From NCBI GenBank assembly GCA_016722045.1, contig JADKGY010000008.1:1-64000 (forward strand): a stretch of 64,000 nt of DNA, given 5' to 3'. This DNA is from Candidatus Opimibacter skivensis. GTDB taxonomy: Bacteria; Bacteroidota; Bacteroidia; Chitinophagales; Saprospiraceae. The translations under genes and the position numbers were made by a program. The notes under the pieces were generated by a model that had not been told where the DNA came from, did not search any database, and worked only from the letters and a program-made list of their open reading frames with translations. Positions 27,971 to 36,463 of the stretch are shown in pieces; within the stretch, counting starts at the first letter, position 1, and each line of letters starts with the position of its first letter.

Positions 27971-29296
27971 ATGAAGTCGATTTCACTACTCGCCATCATA
28001 GGTTTGTTTACCTGTTCCATCAATGGTCAACAAATGTTGAATCAATATGTAAAGCAGGCCATCGAGAATAACCTCCAGGTAAAGGAGAAGAAAATAATGG
28101 AGCACAAGCAAGCCATCATGCTTGAAGAAGCTTCAAAGCTGTATAGTCCTGATATAAATTTTATTGGAAATTATACGTTGGCAGCAGGTGGAAGAAACAT
28201 TGATTTCCCCATCGGGAGTTTACTCAATCCCGTCTATAGTACGCTCAATGATCTGACGGAATCTCAAAAATTCAATCTTGTTGAAGATCAATCTGTCAAT
28301 TTTCTTCCGAATAATTTTTACGATGTGAAATTTCGCATCACACAACCTATACTTCGTCCCGAAATAAAATACAACAAGTGGATTAAGCAGGAAGAAGTCA
28401 CGATGAGTGGCTTACAAACCGATCAAACTGTACGTGATCTGGTCCGTGACGTGAAGTCGGCGTACCTGAAATGGATGCAGGCAAAAGAAGTCATCCGTAT
28501 AATTGCCCAGGGAGAAGGTTTGCTAAATGAAAACAAACGTATTACGGAAAGCCTTATAAAAAACGGGCAGGCTATTCCTTCTGCATTAATGCGTGTCGAA
28601 TCTGAAATAGATCTTGTCCATGCACAACAACAAAAAGCGCAGACGGATTTGAAAAATGCTGCATCCTGGTTTAATTTTCTATTGCATCAACCTTCAGACA
28701 CTCCGATCATCGCTGATACATTTGATCGCACCCCTGACATACCTGTCCTGACGGATGTCACGTCAAGAGAAGAACTACAACAAATAAAATCAGGCCAACA
28801 TATCCAGGAGCTTGCACTTACACTTGAACAAAAACATTTCGCGCCGAAGCTCGGCGTACAGGTTGATCTCGGATCGCAGGCTTATGGTACTGATTGGGGT
28901 GGATATGTTCTTGGTGGATTGCAATTGGATATACCGATCTGGGACAATAAAAAAAGCAAACTGAAACAACAGGAATGGAAAGCTTCGCTCGAAGCCAATC
29001 AGAATTCATATGAATGGACGAAGCAAGCATTCGAAGTTCAACTACAATCGGAAATTGAAAATCTACATTCTGATATCGCTCTCTATGATAGCTATACCTC
29101 TATGATGAAGACGAATAACAGGTATTACGATGAGACACTGCGCAGATATAAAGAAGGCCTGACCAATTACATCGAATTACTTGATGCCAGAACGGATGTC
29201 ACAAATACACAATTACAACAGAACATAGCCAAATATCAGTCCTGGATTCGCCAGATCAATATCGAACGATTGGCCGCGACGGCTCCTATTGACTAA
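27971..29296 (+). CDS. TolC-family outer membrane efflux protein
   Basis: The start at 27971 gives a clean signal peptide (MKSISLLAIIGLFTCSINGQ); an in-frame ATG at 27944 overlaps the TetR stop. The 441-aa protein has the long alpha-helical repeats of TolC channels, with coiled-coil-rich segments (QAKEVIRIIAQGEGLLNENKRI; KQQEWKASLEANQNSYEW) and the late ETLRRYKEGLTNYIELLDA motif typical of the second repeat. It would form the outer membrane exit duct of the tripartite pump encoded by the next two genes. Confidence 0.9.
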   Translation: MKSISLLAIIGLFTCSINGQQMLNQYVKQAIENNLQVKEKKIMEHKQAIMLEEASKLYSPDINFIGNYTLAAGGRNIDFPIGSLLNPVYSTLNDLTESQKFNLVEDQSVNFLPNNFYDVKFRITQPILRPEIKYNKWIKQEEVTMSGLQTDQTVRDLVRDVKSAYLKWMQAKEVIRIIAQGEGLLNENKRITESLIKNGQAIPSALMRVESEIDLVHAQQQKAQTDLKNAASWFNFLLHQPSDTPIIADTFDRTPDIPVLTDVTSREELQQIKSGQHIQELALTLEQKHFAPKLGVQVDLGSQAYGTDWGGYVLGGLQLDIPIWDNKKSKLKQQEWKASLEANQNSYEWTKQAFEVQLQSEIENLHSDIALYDSYTSMMKTNNRYYDETLRRYKEGLTNYIELLDARTDVTNTQLQQNIAKYQSWIRQINIERLAATAPID

Positions 29297-29315
29297 TACA
29301 ATAAACCAGAATACG

Positions 29316-30374
29316 ATGCTTAAACCAACAACTATACTTTCCATCATTCTATTAATGCTGGTCAGTGCGTGCAAGAAAAATGCCGAAGGACCTGAAGCCG
29401 CCATCGTCAACACAGACAAACCTTCGAATGTATTTTATGTAAAGACATTTCCAATATCTATAAGCGGACTGGATGATGTCGTCCACGTGACAGGAGTGAT
29501 CCAGTCAGACAGCGAAGCCAAGCCGTCCTTCAAAACAGGTGGTGTCATAGCAAAAACCTATGTAGAAGAAGGTGATCATGTCCGCAAAGGACAATTACTG
29601 GCAAAGCTCAACGCCACTGAAATAGAGGCTATGACTACACAGGCTAAAGCGGCATTGGAAAAAGCACAGCGTGACCAGCAACGAGCACAAAATCTTTATG
29701 CGGACAGTATTGCCACACTCGAACAATTGCAGAATTCAATCACTGCCGTTGATGTTGCAAAAAAATCATTGCAGATCGCTGAGTTTAATCTTGAATATAG
29801 CGAAGTCAGATCTCCGATTGATGGAAAGATCATCACACAACTTATGCATGAAGGTGAAATCACCGGGCCAGGCATACCGGTATTTTATATCATGGGTGTA
29901 TTACGTTCAGATTGGAAATTAGTAGCCGGGCTCACGGACAAAAACTGGGGAAGGTTACGCCAGGGGGATAAAGTAAAAATCACAATCGATGCGTATCCCG
30001 GCTGGACAATCGACGGACAAGTGAAAAGGCTGAGTGATGTAGCGAATCCACAAAGCGGAACATTTGACGCCGAAGTAAGTATTCCGTCAAAAGACAAACG
30101 AATCGCTGCAGGCATGATGGCACATATGGAAATCAAGCCAACTGCAGGTAGTAAATATACTATGATACCAATCGAAGCTCTTGTCTCTTCAAATGGTGCC
30201 ACCGGAGTGGTCTATGTCCCGAAAGATGGTGTAGCAGAAAAGAGAACAATTCAAATCCAGCAATTCGAAGGTGAACGCATAGCCGTACTCTCAGGTCTTG
30301 AAGGTGCTACTGAAGTGATTACTGCGGGGAGTGGATTTTTGGAGGATGGTGATAGAATTAGTGTGGAGAAGTGA
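29316..30374 (+). CDS. RND efflux periplasmic adaptor (membrane fusion protein), lipoprotein
   Basis: The ATG at 29316 gives a lipoprotein leader (MLKPTTILSIILLMLVSAC, lipobox cysteine at residue 19). An upstream TTG in frame lacks this property. Of about 352 residues, the biotinyl-lipoyl-like part is split around the coiled-coil hairpin (KTYVEEGDHVRKGQLLAKL ... VRSPIDGKIITQ), followed by beta-barrel and membrane-proximal domains. It links the inner membrane pump to the TolC channel. It lies 19 bp after the TolC stop in the same operon. Confidence 0.9.
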   Translation: MLKPTTILSIILLMLVSACKKNAEGPEAAIVNTDKPSNVFYVKTFPISISGLDDVVHVTGVIQSDSEAKPSFKTGGVIAKTYVEEGDHVRKGQLLAKLNATEIEAMTTQAKAALEKAQRDQQRAQNLYADSIATLEQLQNSITAVDVAKKSLQIAEFNLEYSEVRSPIDGKIITQLMHEGEITGPGIPVFYIMGVLRSDWKLVAGLTDKNWGRLRQGDKVKITIDAYPGWTIDGQVKRLSDVANPQSGTFDAEVSIPSKDKRIAAGMMAHMEIKPTAGSKYTMIPIEALVSSNGATGVVYVPKDGVAEKRTIQIQQFEGERIAVLSGLEGATEVITAGSGFLEDGDRISVEK

Positions 30375-30380
30375 GAGTGT

Positions 30381-30423
30381 GAGAGAAGTGAGAGAAGTGA
30401 GAGAAGTGAGAGAAGTGAGAGAG
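30381..30423 (+). repeat. 9-bp tandem repeat in the leader of the RND pump gene
   Basis: The unit GAGAGAAGT occurs about 4.6 times, starting seven bases after the adaptor stop and ending about 40 bases before the pump ATG at 30464. Copy number could vary by slippage and alter pump translation, which is inference. Confidence 0.85.
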
Positions 30424-30463
30424 TTAAATAAGCCAATAAACTTATAAGCCATAATCAACTATT

Positions 30464-33400
30464 ATGTCATTGACATCATTCGCTGTAAAGAATTATCAGT
30501 TTACGATCATCTTGTTTGTGCTGGCACTCGCGCTGGGTGCAAATGCTTTGATCAATATGCCACGCGGAGAGGATCCACCATTTGGGGCGCCGATCTTTAT
30601 AATACAGGCTGTGTATCCGGGTACAAGTCCTGTGGATATGGAACAGCTTGTAGCTGATCCCCTTGAAGAAGTGCTCTACAACCTGGATAACATCAAAAAA
30701 ATGCAAACATTTTGTGGTGATGGATTGATGTTAATTCAACTGGAGTTTACGTATGGCGTAAATGTTGACAATAAAAATAATGATGTCGTCAGGGAGGTCA
30801 ACAAGGTAAGGCCTTCTTTACCATCAGGACTTTTTTCGCTGGATGTCATTCGCGCAGCATCTTCAGATGTATGTATACTGCAGACAGCATTGGTATCTTC
30901 AACTGCGTCTTCAAAAGAACAGACAGATAAAGCAGAAGAGCTCAAAAAACAACTTGAACGGATCAAAGATATCAAGTGGGTTAAAGTGCAGGCCGAACCA
31001 GTCGAAGAGATCAATATCGCACTACAGTTGGATAAGATGGCGCGATATGGTATCGGCCTCAACCAGGTCATCAATATCATCCAGGCCAATAATGTAAATA
31101 TTCCTGGCGGAAGTGTAGATCTCGGAAAGAAATTATACAATATCAAGACGAATAGTGAGCTGTCATCAATGGATGAGTTGCGCAATATCATTGTGAAGAC
31201 AACTCCGCAGGGCAATACGATTCATCTCACCGATATTGCCACAGTGCGGATGGACAAAGAAGAGGATACACACATCGCCCGCTTCAACGGACAGCCCGCG
31301 ATCTGGGTCGTCACGGCATTGAAGGACAGAAAGAATATCATTCAAAATCGGGTGCAGATACAGAAAGTACTTGATGAGTTTGAGCCTACATTACCCGATA
31401 ACATCAAAATGCAGACGAGTTTTGATCAGGAAAAAAATGTACGACGAAGATTGTATGGGCTGGGTACAGATTTTTTAATTGCCGTATCTCTTGTGCTACT
31501 CACATTACTTCCGTTGGGCTGGCGTGCTGCATTGATTGTGATGATCAGTATTCCGTTATCACTGGCTGTCGGTCTTGCTTTTTTCAATTATGCAGGCTAT
31601 ACACTCAATCAACTTAGTATCGTCGGTATGGTGATCGCGCTGGGATTGCTTGTGGATGACTCCATCGTGATCGTGGAGAATATCGAACGATTTATGCGCA
31701 TGGGCTATAACCGTAAGGATGCAGCTATTGTGGCGACTAAACAAATTGTACTCGCCGTCATCGGATGCACTGCCACACTTCTTCTTGCATTTCTTCCATT
31801 GGTATTTTTACCTGAAGGTTCCGGTGAATTTATACGGCCACTTCCAATGGCAGTGCTGCTCACGATCCTTGCATCTCTATTCGTATCCATCACGATCATT
31901 CCATTTCTGGCCAGCATGATTTTGAAAAAACATGAACGTCCCGAAGGGAATGTATTCATGAGGGCATTTAAAAAATATATCAATGCTCCTTATCAAAGAG
32001 TATTGAAGGTGGCATTTGTGCATCCGGTCATGGCGCTTGTGATCACAGGTGCAATCTTTGTCGGAAGTTTATTTCTGATCCCAAAGATTGGCTTCAGTTT
32101 ATTTCCTGTCTCTGAAAAACCGATGTTCAATGTGGATATTCATACACCGGATGGTACCACGTTAAAAGAAACCAACAGGATCGCAAGGCTTGTAGAACAG
32201 GACCTACTCAGCACACCAAATGTATTGAGTGTCAGTACCAATGTTGGGAAAGGGAATCCAAGGGTTTACTACAATTTATTCCAACACGATTTCACACCGA
32301 ACTATGCTCAGCTGTTTGTGCAGACAAATCCGGAAATGGGTGTGCCTGAAATCGTGGCGATGACTGATTCTCTTCGTGTGCGATATGGAAAAATTCCCGG
32401 GGCGAATGTTGAGGTCAAACAATTTCAACAAGGGCCGCCAGTTCCCGCTCCGATCGAATTTAGAATATTGGGAAATAATCTTGATACACTCACGAAGTAT
32501 GGTCATGCGTTAGAGTCGATATTCAAAAAGACACATGGGACACTATATGTAGGAAATGATCTGCGTTTGCCAAAGACAGATTTGAAAGTTGTGATAGATA
32601 AGGAGAAAGCAGGAGTGCTCGGTGTATTACCTGCAGAGGTTGCTAAGACAGTACGACTGGGCATCGCAGGTCTTCCCAATCAAAGCATTCGAAATGCAGA
32701 CGGCGATGAATATGATATCCTGATGACCGTGGAGGATAAGGATCCGGATAAGGCACTTGATGTATTCAAACGCATGTATGTCACATCACTATCCGGTGCA
32801 TTGATTCCGTTGACTCAGGTTGCGGACATTCAACCTGCAGAATCTCCGGGTGTCATACGTCACTACAATAAAGAGCGATACACATCTGTGACGAGTTTTG
32901 TGCAGACAGGATATAACACGATCGCGATGTTTGATGATATTGAGAAGAAGCTTGATACTTTAAAACTACCGGCCGGCTATCGGTTTGTCGCTGCGGGAGA
33001 AAAAGAAACACGGCAGGAATCGTTTGGTGGTATGGGTAGTATCATCCTGATTACCTTTTTCGGATTGTTTGGCATTCTTGTATTGGAATTCAGGACATTT
33101 AAGAGTACGCTGATTGTATTATCTGTTATTCCTCTTGGGATCGTGGGTGCGCTTGTGATTTTATATCTCAGTGGTGAAACACTATCGTTTGTGGCGACAA
33201 TCGGCATGGTCGCGTTGATGGGGATAGAGATAAAGAATAGTATACTCCTTGTAGACTACACCAATCAATTGCGCGAGAATGGAATGCCGCTGAAAGAAGC
33301 TGTGATGAATGGTGCTGAAACAAGGTTTCTTCCGATCCTTCTCACGTCGATGACGGCGATTGGCGGTATGATTCCGCTGGTGATGGAGAACTCGCCTTTG

Positions 33401-33523
33401 ATATCACCGCTTGCGTTGGTGTTGATTGGTGGGTTGATCAGTTCTACGCTTTTGTCCCGAATTGTTACACCGCTTTTGTATATGTTGATACCACCAGCTG
33501 TTGTAGTAACGAATAACAATTAA
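30464..33523 (+). CDS. RND-family efflux pump inner membrane transporter
   Basis: A 1019-aa pump with the 12-helix RND pattern: TM1 (YQFTIILFVLALALGANALI) then a large periplasmic loop, TM2-TM6 with the proton-relay aspartates in GLLVDDSIVIVENIER, a second periplasmic loop, and TM8-TM12 (IEIKNSILLVDYTNQLRENG). The motif set is that of hydrophobic/amphiphilic exporters rather than heavy-metal pumps, although substrate class is uncertain. It exchanges protons for drugs or lipids and works with the preceding adaptor and TolC genes. Confidence 0.93.
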   Translation: MSLTSFAVKNYQFTIILFVLALALGANALINMPRGEDPPFGAPIFIIQAVYPGTSPVDMEQLVADPLEEVLYNLDNIKKMQTFCGDGLMLIQLEFTYGVNVDNKNNDVVREVNKVRPSLPSGLFSLDVIRAASSDVCILQTALVSSTASSKEQTDKAEELKKQLERIKDIKWVKVQAEPVEEINIALQLDKMARYGIGLNQVINIIQANNVNIPGGSVDLGKKLYNIKTNSELSSMDELRNIIVKTTPQGNTIHLTDIATVRMDKEEDTHIARFNGQPAIWVVTALKDRKNIIQNRVQIQKVLDEFEPTLPDNIKMQTSFDQEKNVRRRLYGLGTDFLIAVSLVLLTLLPLGWRAALIVMISIPLSLAVGLAFFNYAGYTLNQLSIVGMVIALGLLVDDSIVIVENIERFMRMGYNRKDAAIVATKQIVLAVIGCTATLLLAFLPLVFLPEGSGEFIRPLPMAVLLTILASLFVSITIIPFLASMILKKHERPEGNVFMRAFKKYINAPYQRVLKVAFVHPVMALVITGAIFVGSLFLIPKIGFSLFPVSEKPMFNVDIHTPDGTTLKETNRIARLVEQDLLSTPNVLSVSTNVGKGNPRVYYNLFQHDFTPNYAQLFVQTNPEMGVPEIVAMTDSLRVRYGKIPGANVEVKQFQQGPPVPAPIEFRILGNNLDTLTKYGHALESIFKKTHGTLYVGNDLRLPKTDLKVVIDKEKAGVLGVLPAEVAKTVRLGIAGLPNQSIRNADGDEYDILMTVEDKDPDKALDVFKRMYVTSLSGALIPLTQVADIQPAESPGVIRHYNKERYTSVTSFVQTGYNTIAMFDDIEKKLDTLKLPAGYRFVAAGEKETRQESFGGMGSIILITFFGLFGILVLEFRTFKSTLIVLSVIPLGIVGALVILYLSGETLSFVATIGMVALMGIEIKNSILLVDYTNQLRENGMPLKEAVMNGAETRFLPILLTSMTAIGGMIPLVMENSPLISPLALVLIGGLISSTLLSRIVTPLLYMLIPPAVVVTNNN

Positions 33524-33640
33524 CGAATAACGAGTACAAATCTTAATTTATCATATCTTTTTCTATAGAATCTGCGTCCTCATTTTGTGACTCTTTATGA
33601 AAATTAATTTGGGTTAATTAGCGAAATTAGCGGCGATTTT

Positions 33641-33713
33641 ACCCCTTCTCTTCGCTTCTTCTTGTTGCACTTCGAAGGCGAAGATTCTCCCCTGTGTGCT
33701 GCGCAACCCCGGG
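33641..33713 (+). repeat. CCCCTGTGT-family hairpin repeat, copy 1
   Basis: Arms TCTTCGC (33649-33655) and GCGAAGA (33678-33684), then TCTCCCCTGTGT (33686-33697) and CCCCGGGG at its end. Other copies at 35557, 35869 and 36250 have different but again complementary arms. Confidence 0.75.
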
Positions 33714-33730
33714 GCAATTTAAGAGGGTAT

Positions 33731-33774
33731 CCTCCGACAATCCTTACGCTTCCTTGGGCTACAGCACAGCAGCC
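33731..33774 (-). repeat. 44-nt CTGTAGC repeat, copy 1 (most diverged)
   Basis: Exactly 44 nt when aligned with the copies at 34664, 35683, 42923 and 60643. It keeps the core TGCTGTAGC and the CGGAGG end in minus-strand reading. Confidence 0.65.
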
Positions 33775-33843
33775 GAAAGCAAGACTGTTAGAAGGTAAGA
33801 TGGCTAGAAATCATCTTGAAGTAAGAAATCAAACGGATCAATT

Positions 33844-34572
33844 CTAATACTTTTCCAGATCTTTAAAATTATATGTATCAGTTAAGTCTCGAAAATTCTT
33901 TTTGCCTACTTTATCGTGATAATATTTCCTGGATATCACTTTGCCTTTCTGATTGTATTCGATCCAGTCGCCGTATTTAACCGATGTTATTTTCCACGCA
34001 CAACATTTTTCATCATCTTCATATGTGTCTGGATTAAAATTTAAAAAAGATGCATACTCCTGGACAATCTTGTAGGTCCCGGTGATTTTTGTTTTTCCAT
34101 TTTCATAATATTCTTTATAGAGTCCATTTAAAAAGCCATATAGTCTCGGGCCCTCCTGAAGGCTAGTCTGGAAATAATTTTCATATTTTTTAATCTTATT
34201 TTTTTTATAAAAATAAAACCATTCACCTATCTTTTGATTACAAACATATAGGCCGCTTTCTTCAACATCATGATTAGGAAACCACTTGGTCCAAATGCCC
34301 GTAAGGAAATATCCATCATCCGAACATGAAAGATTGTCAATTGATTCATTAAATATAAGGTCGGCCAGTGTATCCCCTGTACTATTAATTCTATAGAAAT
34401 GGGTTCTCGTAATTTTTAGAGTGTCCCTTGTCAAAGTATCAATTCCCAAACGTATGTGGTCGATTCCTATTCCAAGAATTGTCCATTTTACCGGACATCC
34501 ATATTCCACCCCGATTTGGCTGAAAATCATCTTGACGGGGAATAGGAAGGTTATCGCAAAGAAATATTTCAT
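33844..34572 (-). CDS. MORN_2/YwqK-like repeat protein, exported
   Basis: A 242-aa protein with a signal peptide (MKYFFAITFLFPVKMIFSQ). The middle holds MORN-variant repeats of the YwqK type (GLYKEYYENGKTKITGTYK; YGDWIEYNQKGKVISRKYY). Databases often label such proteins YwqK-family antitoxins, but nothing here supports a toxin partner. Two further aromatic repeats near 115-135 (GEWFYFYKKNKIKKYENYF) fit the same pattern. Function unknown. Confidence 0.75.
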   Translation of the reverse strand: MKYFFAITFLFPVKMIFSQIGVEYGCPVKWTILGIGIDHIRLGIDTLTRDTLKITRTHFYRINSTGDTLADLIFNESIDNLSCSDDGYFLTGIWTKWFPNHDVEESGLYVCNQKIGEWFYFYKKNKIKKYENYFQTSLQEGPRLYGFLNGLYKEYYENGKTKITGTYKIVQEYASFLNFNPDTYEDDEKCCAWKITSVKYGDWIEYNQKGKVISRKYYHDKVGKKNFRDLTDTYNFKDLEKY

Positions 34573-34879
34573 AAATATTCTAACGCATTAGATGGTACTC
34601 ATTATATTCGAAAACCCAACGGCAATAAAATTTAATGCGAATGTCGTTTCGCTTCGGCTCCGCGGTTGCTGAGCTGTAGCACAAGGTTGGGGGCGAGCAG
34701 GTCAAAGTATAAACTTTTTTCTTTTTTTTCTAAGTGGCTTCTTAAGTGTCCTTATATTTCTAAGTGGTAAACCTATTTTTAACGTGATCTTACCTGAATT
34801 AATTTACGTAAGTATGAAAATGAAAACCTGTCGTAATAGAATTTGCGGTAATTAGCGAAATTTGCGGCAATAAAATTTT
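34573..34879. other. intergenic region with one 44-nt repeat
   Basis: 307 bases between divergent genes. It contains the 44-nt repeat at 34664-34707 and a gcggtaattagcgaaatttgcgg motif related to one near 33,620. Otherwise AT-rich with no gene. Confidence 0.65.
34664..34707 (+). repeat. 44-nt CTGTAGC repeat, copy 2
   Basis: Begins GGTTGCTGAGCTGTAGCA and ends GGTCAAAG, with internal complementary TGCT/AGCA arms. Same length as the four other copies in this window. Confidence 0.85.
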
Positions 34880-35542
34880 ATGAGAATGCGTCCAATGTTA
34901 AAAACGAAAGACATCAACCCGGTCATGAAAACAGACCGGCTTGAGATGTTCACTGATGGAGTATTTGCGATAGCGATCACGCTCCTTATACTGGAAGTGA
35001 AAATTCCGAAGCATACCGATCTGGTTGAAGTAGGGGGATTGTATGCTTATCTTTTGCATCTCTGGCCCACGTATCTTTCCTATTTCATCAGCTTTCTGGT
35101 GATCGGGATTTACTGGTCAAACATCCATTGGCTTTTTACCTTTATTTATAAAAAGACTAATCACGTTTTTAATCTCCTGTGTATTCTTTTCCTGATGACG
35201 ATTGCTTTTATGCCCTTTACCACTGCAGTACTTGGTGATTACATCATTGATCCTGAATATCGCAATGCGGCAGTCACGGCATATTGTGTTGGATTTTTTC
35301 TCCCTATTCCTATCGGACTATTGGGCACGCTTTACGCCTTCCATAACAATCGTTTGATCGATCCCACACTTTCAAAAACGTTTTTGCGCAAACAAATTTA
35401 TAAGCTTGTTTTCGGAATGGTGTTCCTTGGCGTGGCGATAGGTTTGTCTTTTCAATTTCCCTGGGTATCGATCGGGATTGTGGTGGCCAATGTGCTTTTG
35501 TATTTGTTGCCGCCGGATAAGCCGGAGTATGATGTGGAGTGA
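34880..35542 (+). CDS. TMEM175/DUF1211-family membrane protein (potential K+ channel)
   Basis: A 220-aa membrane protein with six hydrophobic helices. The hallmark of the family is present: RLEMFTDGVFAIAITLLILEVKIP, where the F-D-G and following residues form the first pore helix. Alternative ATGs lie at 34895 and 34925 (MKTDRLEM); the last fits the conserved core best. Bacterial TMEM175 proteins are leak K+ channels; family assignment is safe, and function is inferred from it. Confidence 0.88.
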   Translation: MRMRPMLKTKDINPVMKTDRLEMFTDGVFAIAITLLILEVKIPKHTDLVEVGGLYAYLLHLWPTYLSYFISFLVIGIYWSNIHWLFTFIYKKTNHVFNLLCILFLMTIAFMPFTTAVLGDYIIDPEYRNAAVTAYCVGFFLPIPIGLLGTLYAFHNNRLIDPTLSKTFLRKQIYKLVFGMVFLGVAIGLSFQFPWVSIGIVVANVLLYLLPPDKPEYDVE

Positions 35543-35556
35543 CGATTTACGATTTT

Positions 35557-35640
35557 TACCCCTTCAAAATTTCCTGCTACGCGAAATTTCTCTCCCCTGT
35601 GTTTCTCAATCTCGCTGCGCATCGTTTCGAAAACCCCGGG
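35557..35640 (+). repeat. CCCCTGTGT-family hairpin repeat, copy 2
   Basis: Arms AAATTTC (35567-35573) and GAAATTT (35583-35589), then TCTCCCCTGTGT (35591-35602) and CCCCGGGG at the end. Confidence 0.8.
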
Positions 35641-35682
35641 GTACTGATGGAATACAGATAGTCATAGTCATGGAGACGCGAT

Positions 35683-35726
35683 GGTTCGACCCGCTTTACA
35701 CGTCCTTATGCTACAGCTCACCAACC
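35683..35726 (-). repeat. 44-nt CTGTAGC repeat, copy 3, nested in another repeat
   Basis: In plus orientation it starts GGTTCGACCC and ends CTCACCAACC, with GGTT/AACC termini. It splits a GAGACGCGAT-AAATCG hairpin (35673-35682 and 35728-35740) that is intact at 35971 and 36102, which shows insertion of one repeat into another. Confidence 0.8.
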
Positions 35727-35816
35727 GTAAATCGCCGTCTTTACAACCGCTTAAATGCACTTACTTATAATTTATTTTGCGAGCGATGCGAGCGATATTA
35801 AAACCATATTGTTTGG

Positions 35817-35861
35817 CGTAGGCTGAGCCTACGTCATGGCGTTTGCAAAACTCTGTTTTGC
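35817..35861 (+). repeat. double-hairpin repeat, copy 1
   Basis: First palindrome CGTAGGCTGAGCCTACG (35817-35833, arms 8, centre 1), second GCAAAACTCTGTTTTGC (35845-35861, arms 7, loop 3). Confidence 0.85.
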
Positions 35862-35868
35862 GTGTTTT

Positions 35869-35940
35869 TGCCCCTCCGAATTTCTATGCTGCGCGAAATT
35901 TCTCTCCCCTGTGTTTCTTCACATCGTTCGTAAACAGCGC
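35869..35940 (+). repeat. CCCCTGTGT-family hairpin repeat, copy 3
   Basis: Arms AATTTC (35879-35884) and GAAATT (35895-35900), then TCTCCCCTGTGT (35903-35914). The right end lacks CCCCGGGG. Confidence 0.7.
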
Positions 35941-36031
35941 GTATTGATGATACAAATTGTCGTAGTCGAGGAGACGCGATAAATCGTCGTCTCTACAGCC
36001 AAAAGAAAAGCAAAATAGACCCACGGTTAGG

Positions 36032-36076
36032 CGTAGTTTGAAACTACGTTTAGGCGTCGGCAAAACTCTGTTTTGC
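36032..36076 (+). repeat. double-hairpin repeat, copy 2 (variant arms)
   Basis: First palindrome CGTAGTTTGAAACTACG (36032-36048): three bases in each arm differ from copy 1 and remain complementary. Second hairpin at 36060-36076 is identical to copy 1. Confidence 0.85.
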
Positions 36077-36195
36077 GTGTTTGGCCACCGTGCACTTATG
36101 TGAGACGCGATAAATCGTCGTCTCTACAACCGTATAAAATGTCTTCATATTTTTTTTGCTAGCGATGCGAGCAAAAAAAAAGAAATATTGTTTGG

Positions 36196-36240
36196 CGTAG
36201 GCTGAGCCTACGTCATGGTGTTTGCAAAAGTCTGTTTTGC
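36196..36240 (+). repeat. double-hairpin repeat, copy 3
   Basis: First palindrome identical to copy 1 (36196-36212). Second hairpin at 36224-36240 has one unpaired change (GCAAAAG). Confidence 0.85.
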
Positions 36241-36249
36241 GTGTTTTTG

Positions 36250-36334
36250 CCCCTTCAAAATTTCTGACTTCGCGAAATTTCTCTCCCCTGTGTTTCTCTA
36301 TCTCGCTGCGCATCGTTTCGAAAACCCCGGGGCA
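36250..36334 (+). repeat. CCCCTGTGT-family hairpin repeat, copy 4
   Basis: Arms AAATTTC (36258-36264) and GAAATTT (36274-36280), TCTCCCCTGTGT (36282-36293), CCCCGGGG at the end. Very close to copy 2. Confidence 0.8.
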
Positions 36335-36368
36335 CTAAAGAAAAACAGTTAAAAGAAAAACAGTTAGG

Positions 36369-36413
36369 CGTAGTTTGAAACTACGTCTTGGCGTCAGCAA
36401 AACTCTGTTTTGC
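36369..36413 (+). repeat. double-hairpin repeat, copy 4 (variant arms)
   Basis: First palindrome CGTAGTTTGAAACTACG (36369-36385) as in copy 2, second hairpin at 36397-36413 as in copy 1. It lies 50 bases before the restriction enzyme start. Confidence 0.85.
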
Positions 36414-36463
36414 GTGTTTTTGCACTTTTCGATGTACCTTTTTCCCAAGAATAATCCCACACC

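Larger units (their letters stand above)
33524..33843. other. repeat-bearing intergenic region after the RND operon
   Basis: 320 bases with no gene. It holds one CCCCTGTGT-type hairpin element (33641-33713), one 44-nt repeat on the minus strand (33731-33774), and near 33,620 a motif (ttaattagcgaaattagcgg) that recurs in similar form at about 34,850. The first bases after the pump stop are a short imperfect repeat of aacgaataac, similar to the 7-bp unit at 52108. Confidence 0.7.
35543..36463. repeat. 920-bp array of interspersed palindromic repeats
   Basis: No gene. The space is filled by four repeat types: CCCCTGTGT hairpins (35557, 35869, 36250), double hairpins CGTAG...CTACG plus GCAAAAC...GTTTTGC (35817, 36032, 36196, 36369), GAGACG...GTCTC hairpins (35673-35740, 35971-35993, 36102-36124), and one 44-nt element nested in the first GAGACG copy. 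A further hairpin at 36150-36180 has an 11-bp T8GCT/AGCA8 stem with loop agcgatgcg; the same loop core recurs at about 35,782. Confidence 0.85.

Noticed and set aside
33524..36463. Insertion sequence or transposase remnant
   Set aside because: No transposase-like frame and no long terminal inverted repeats; the region is explained by short palindromic repeats.
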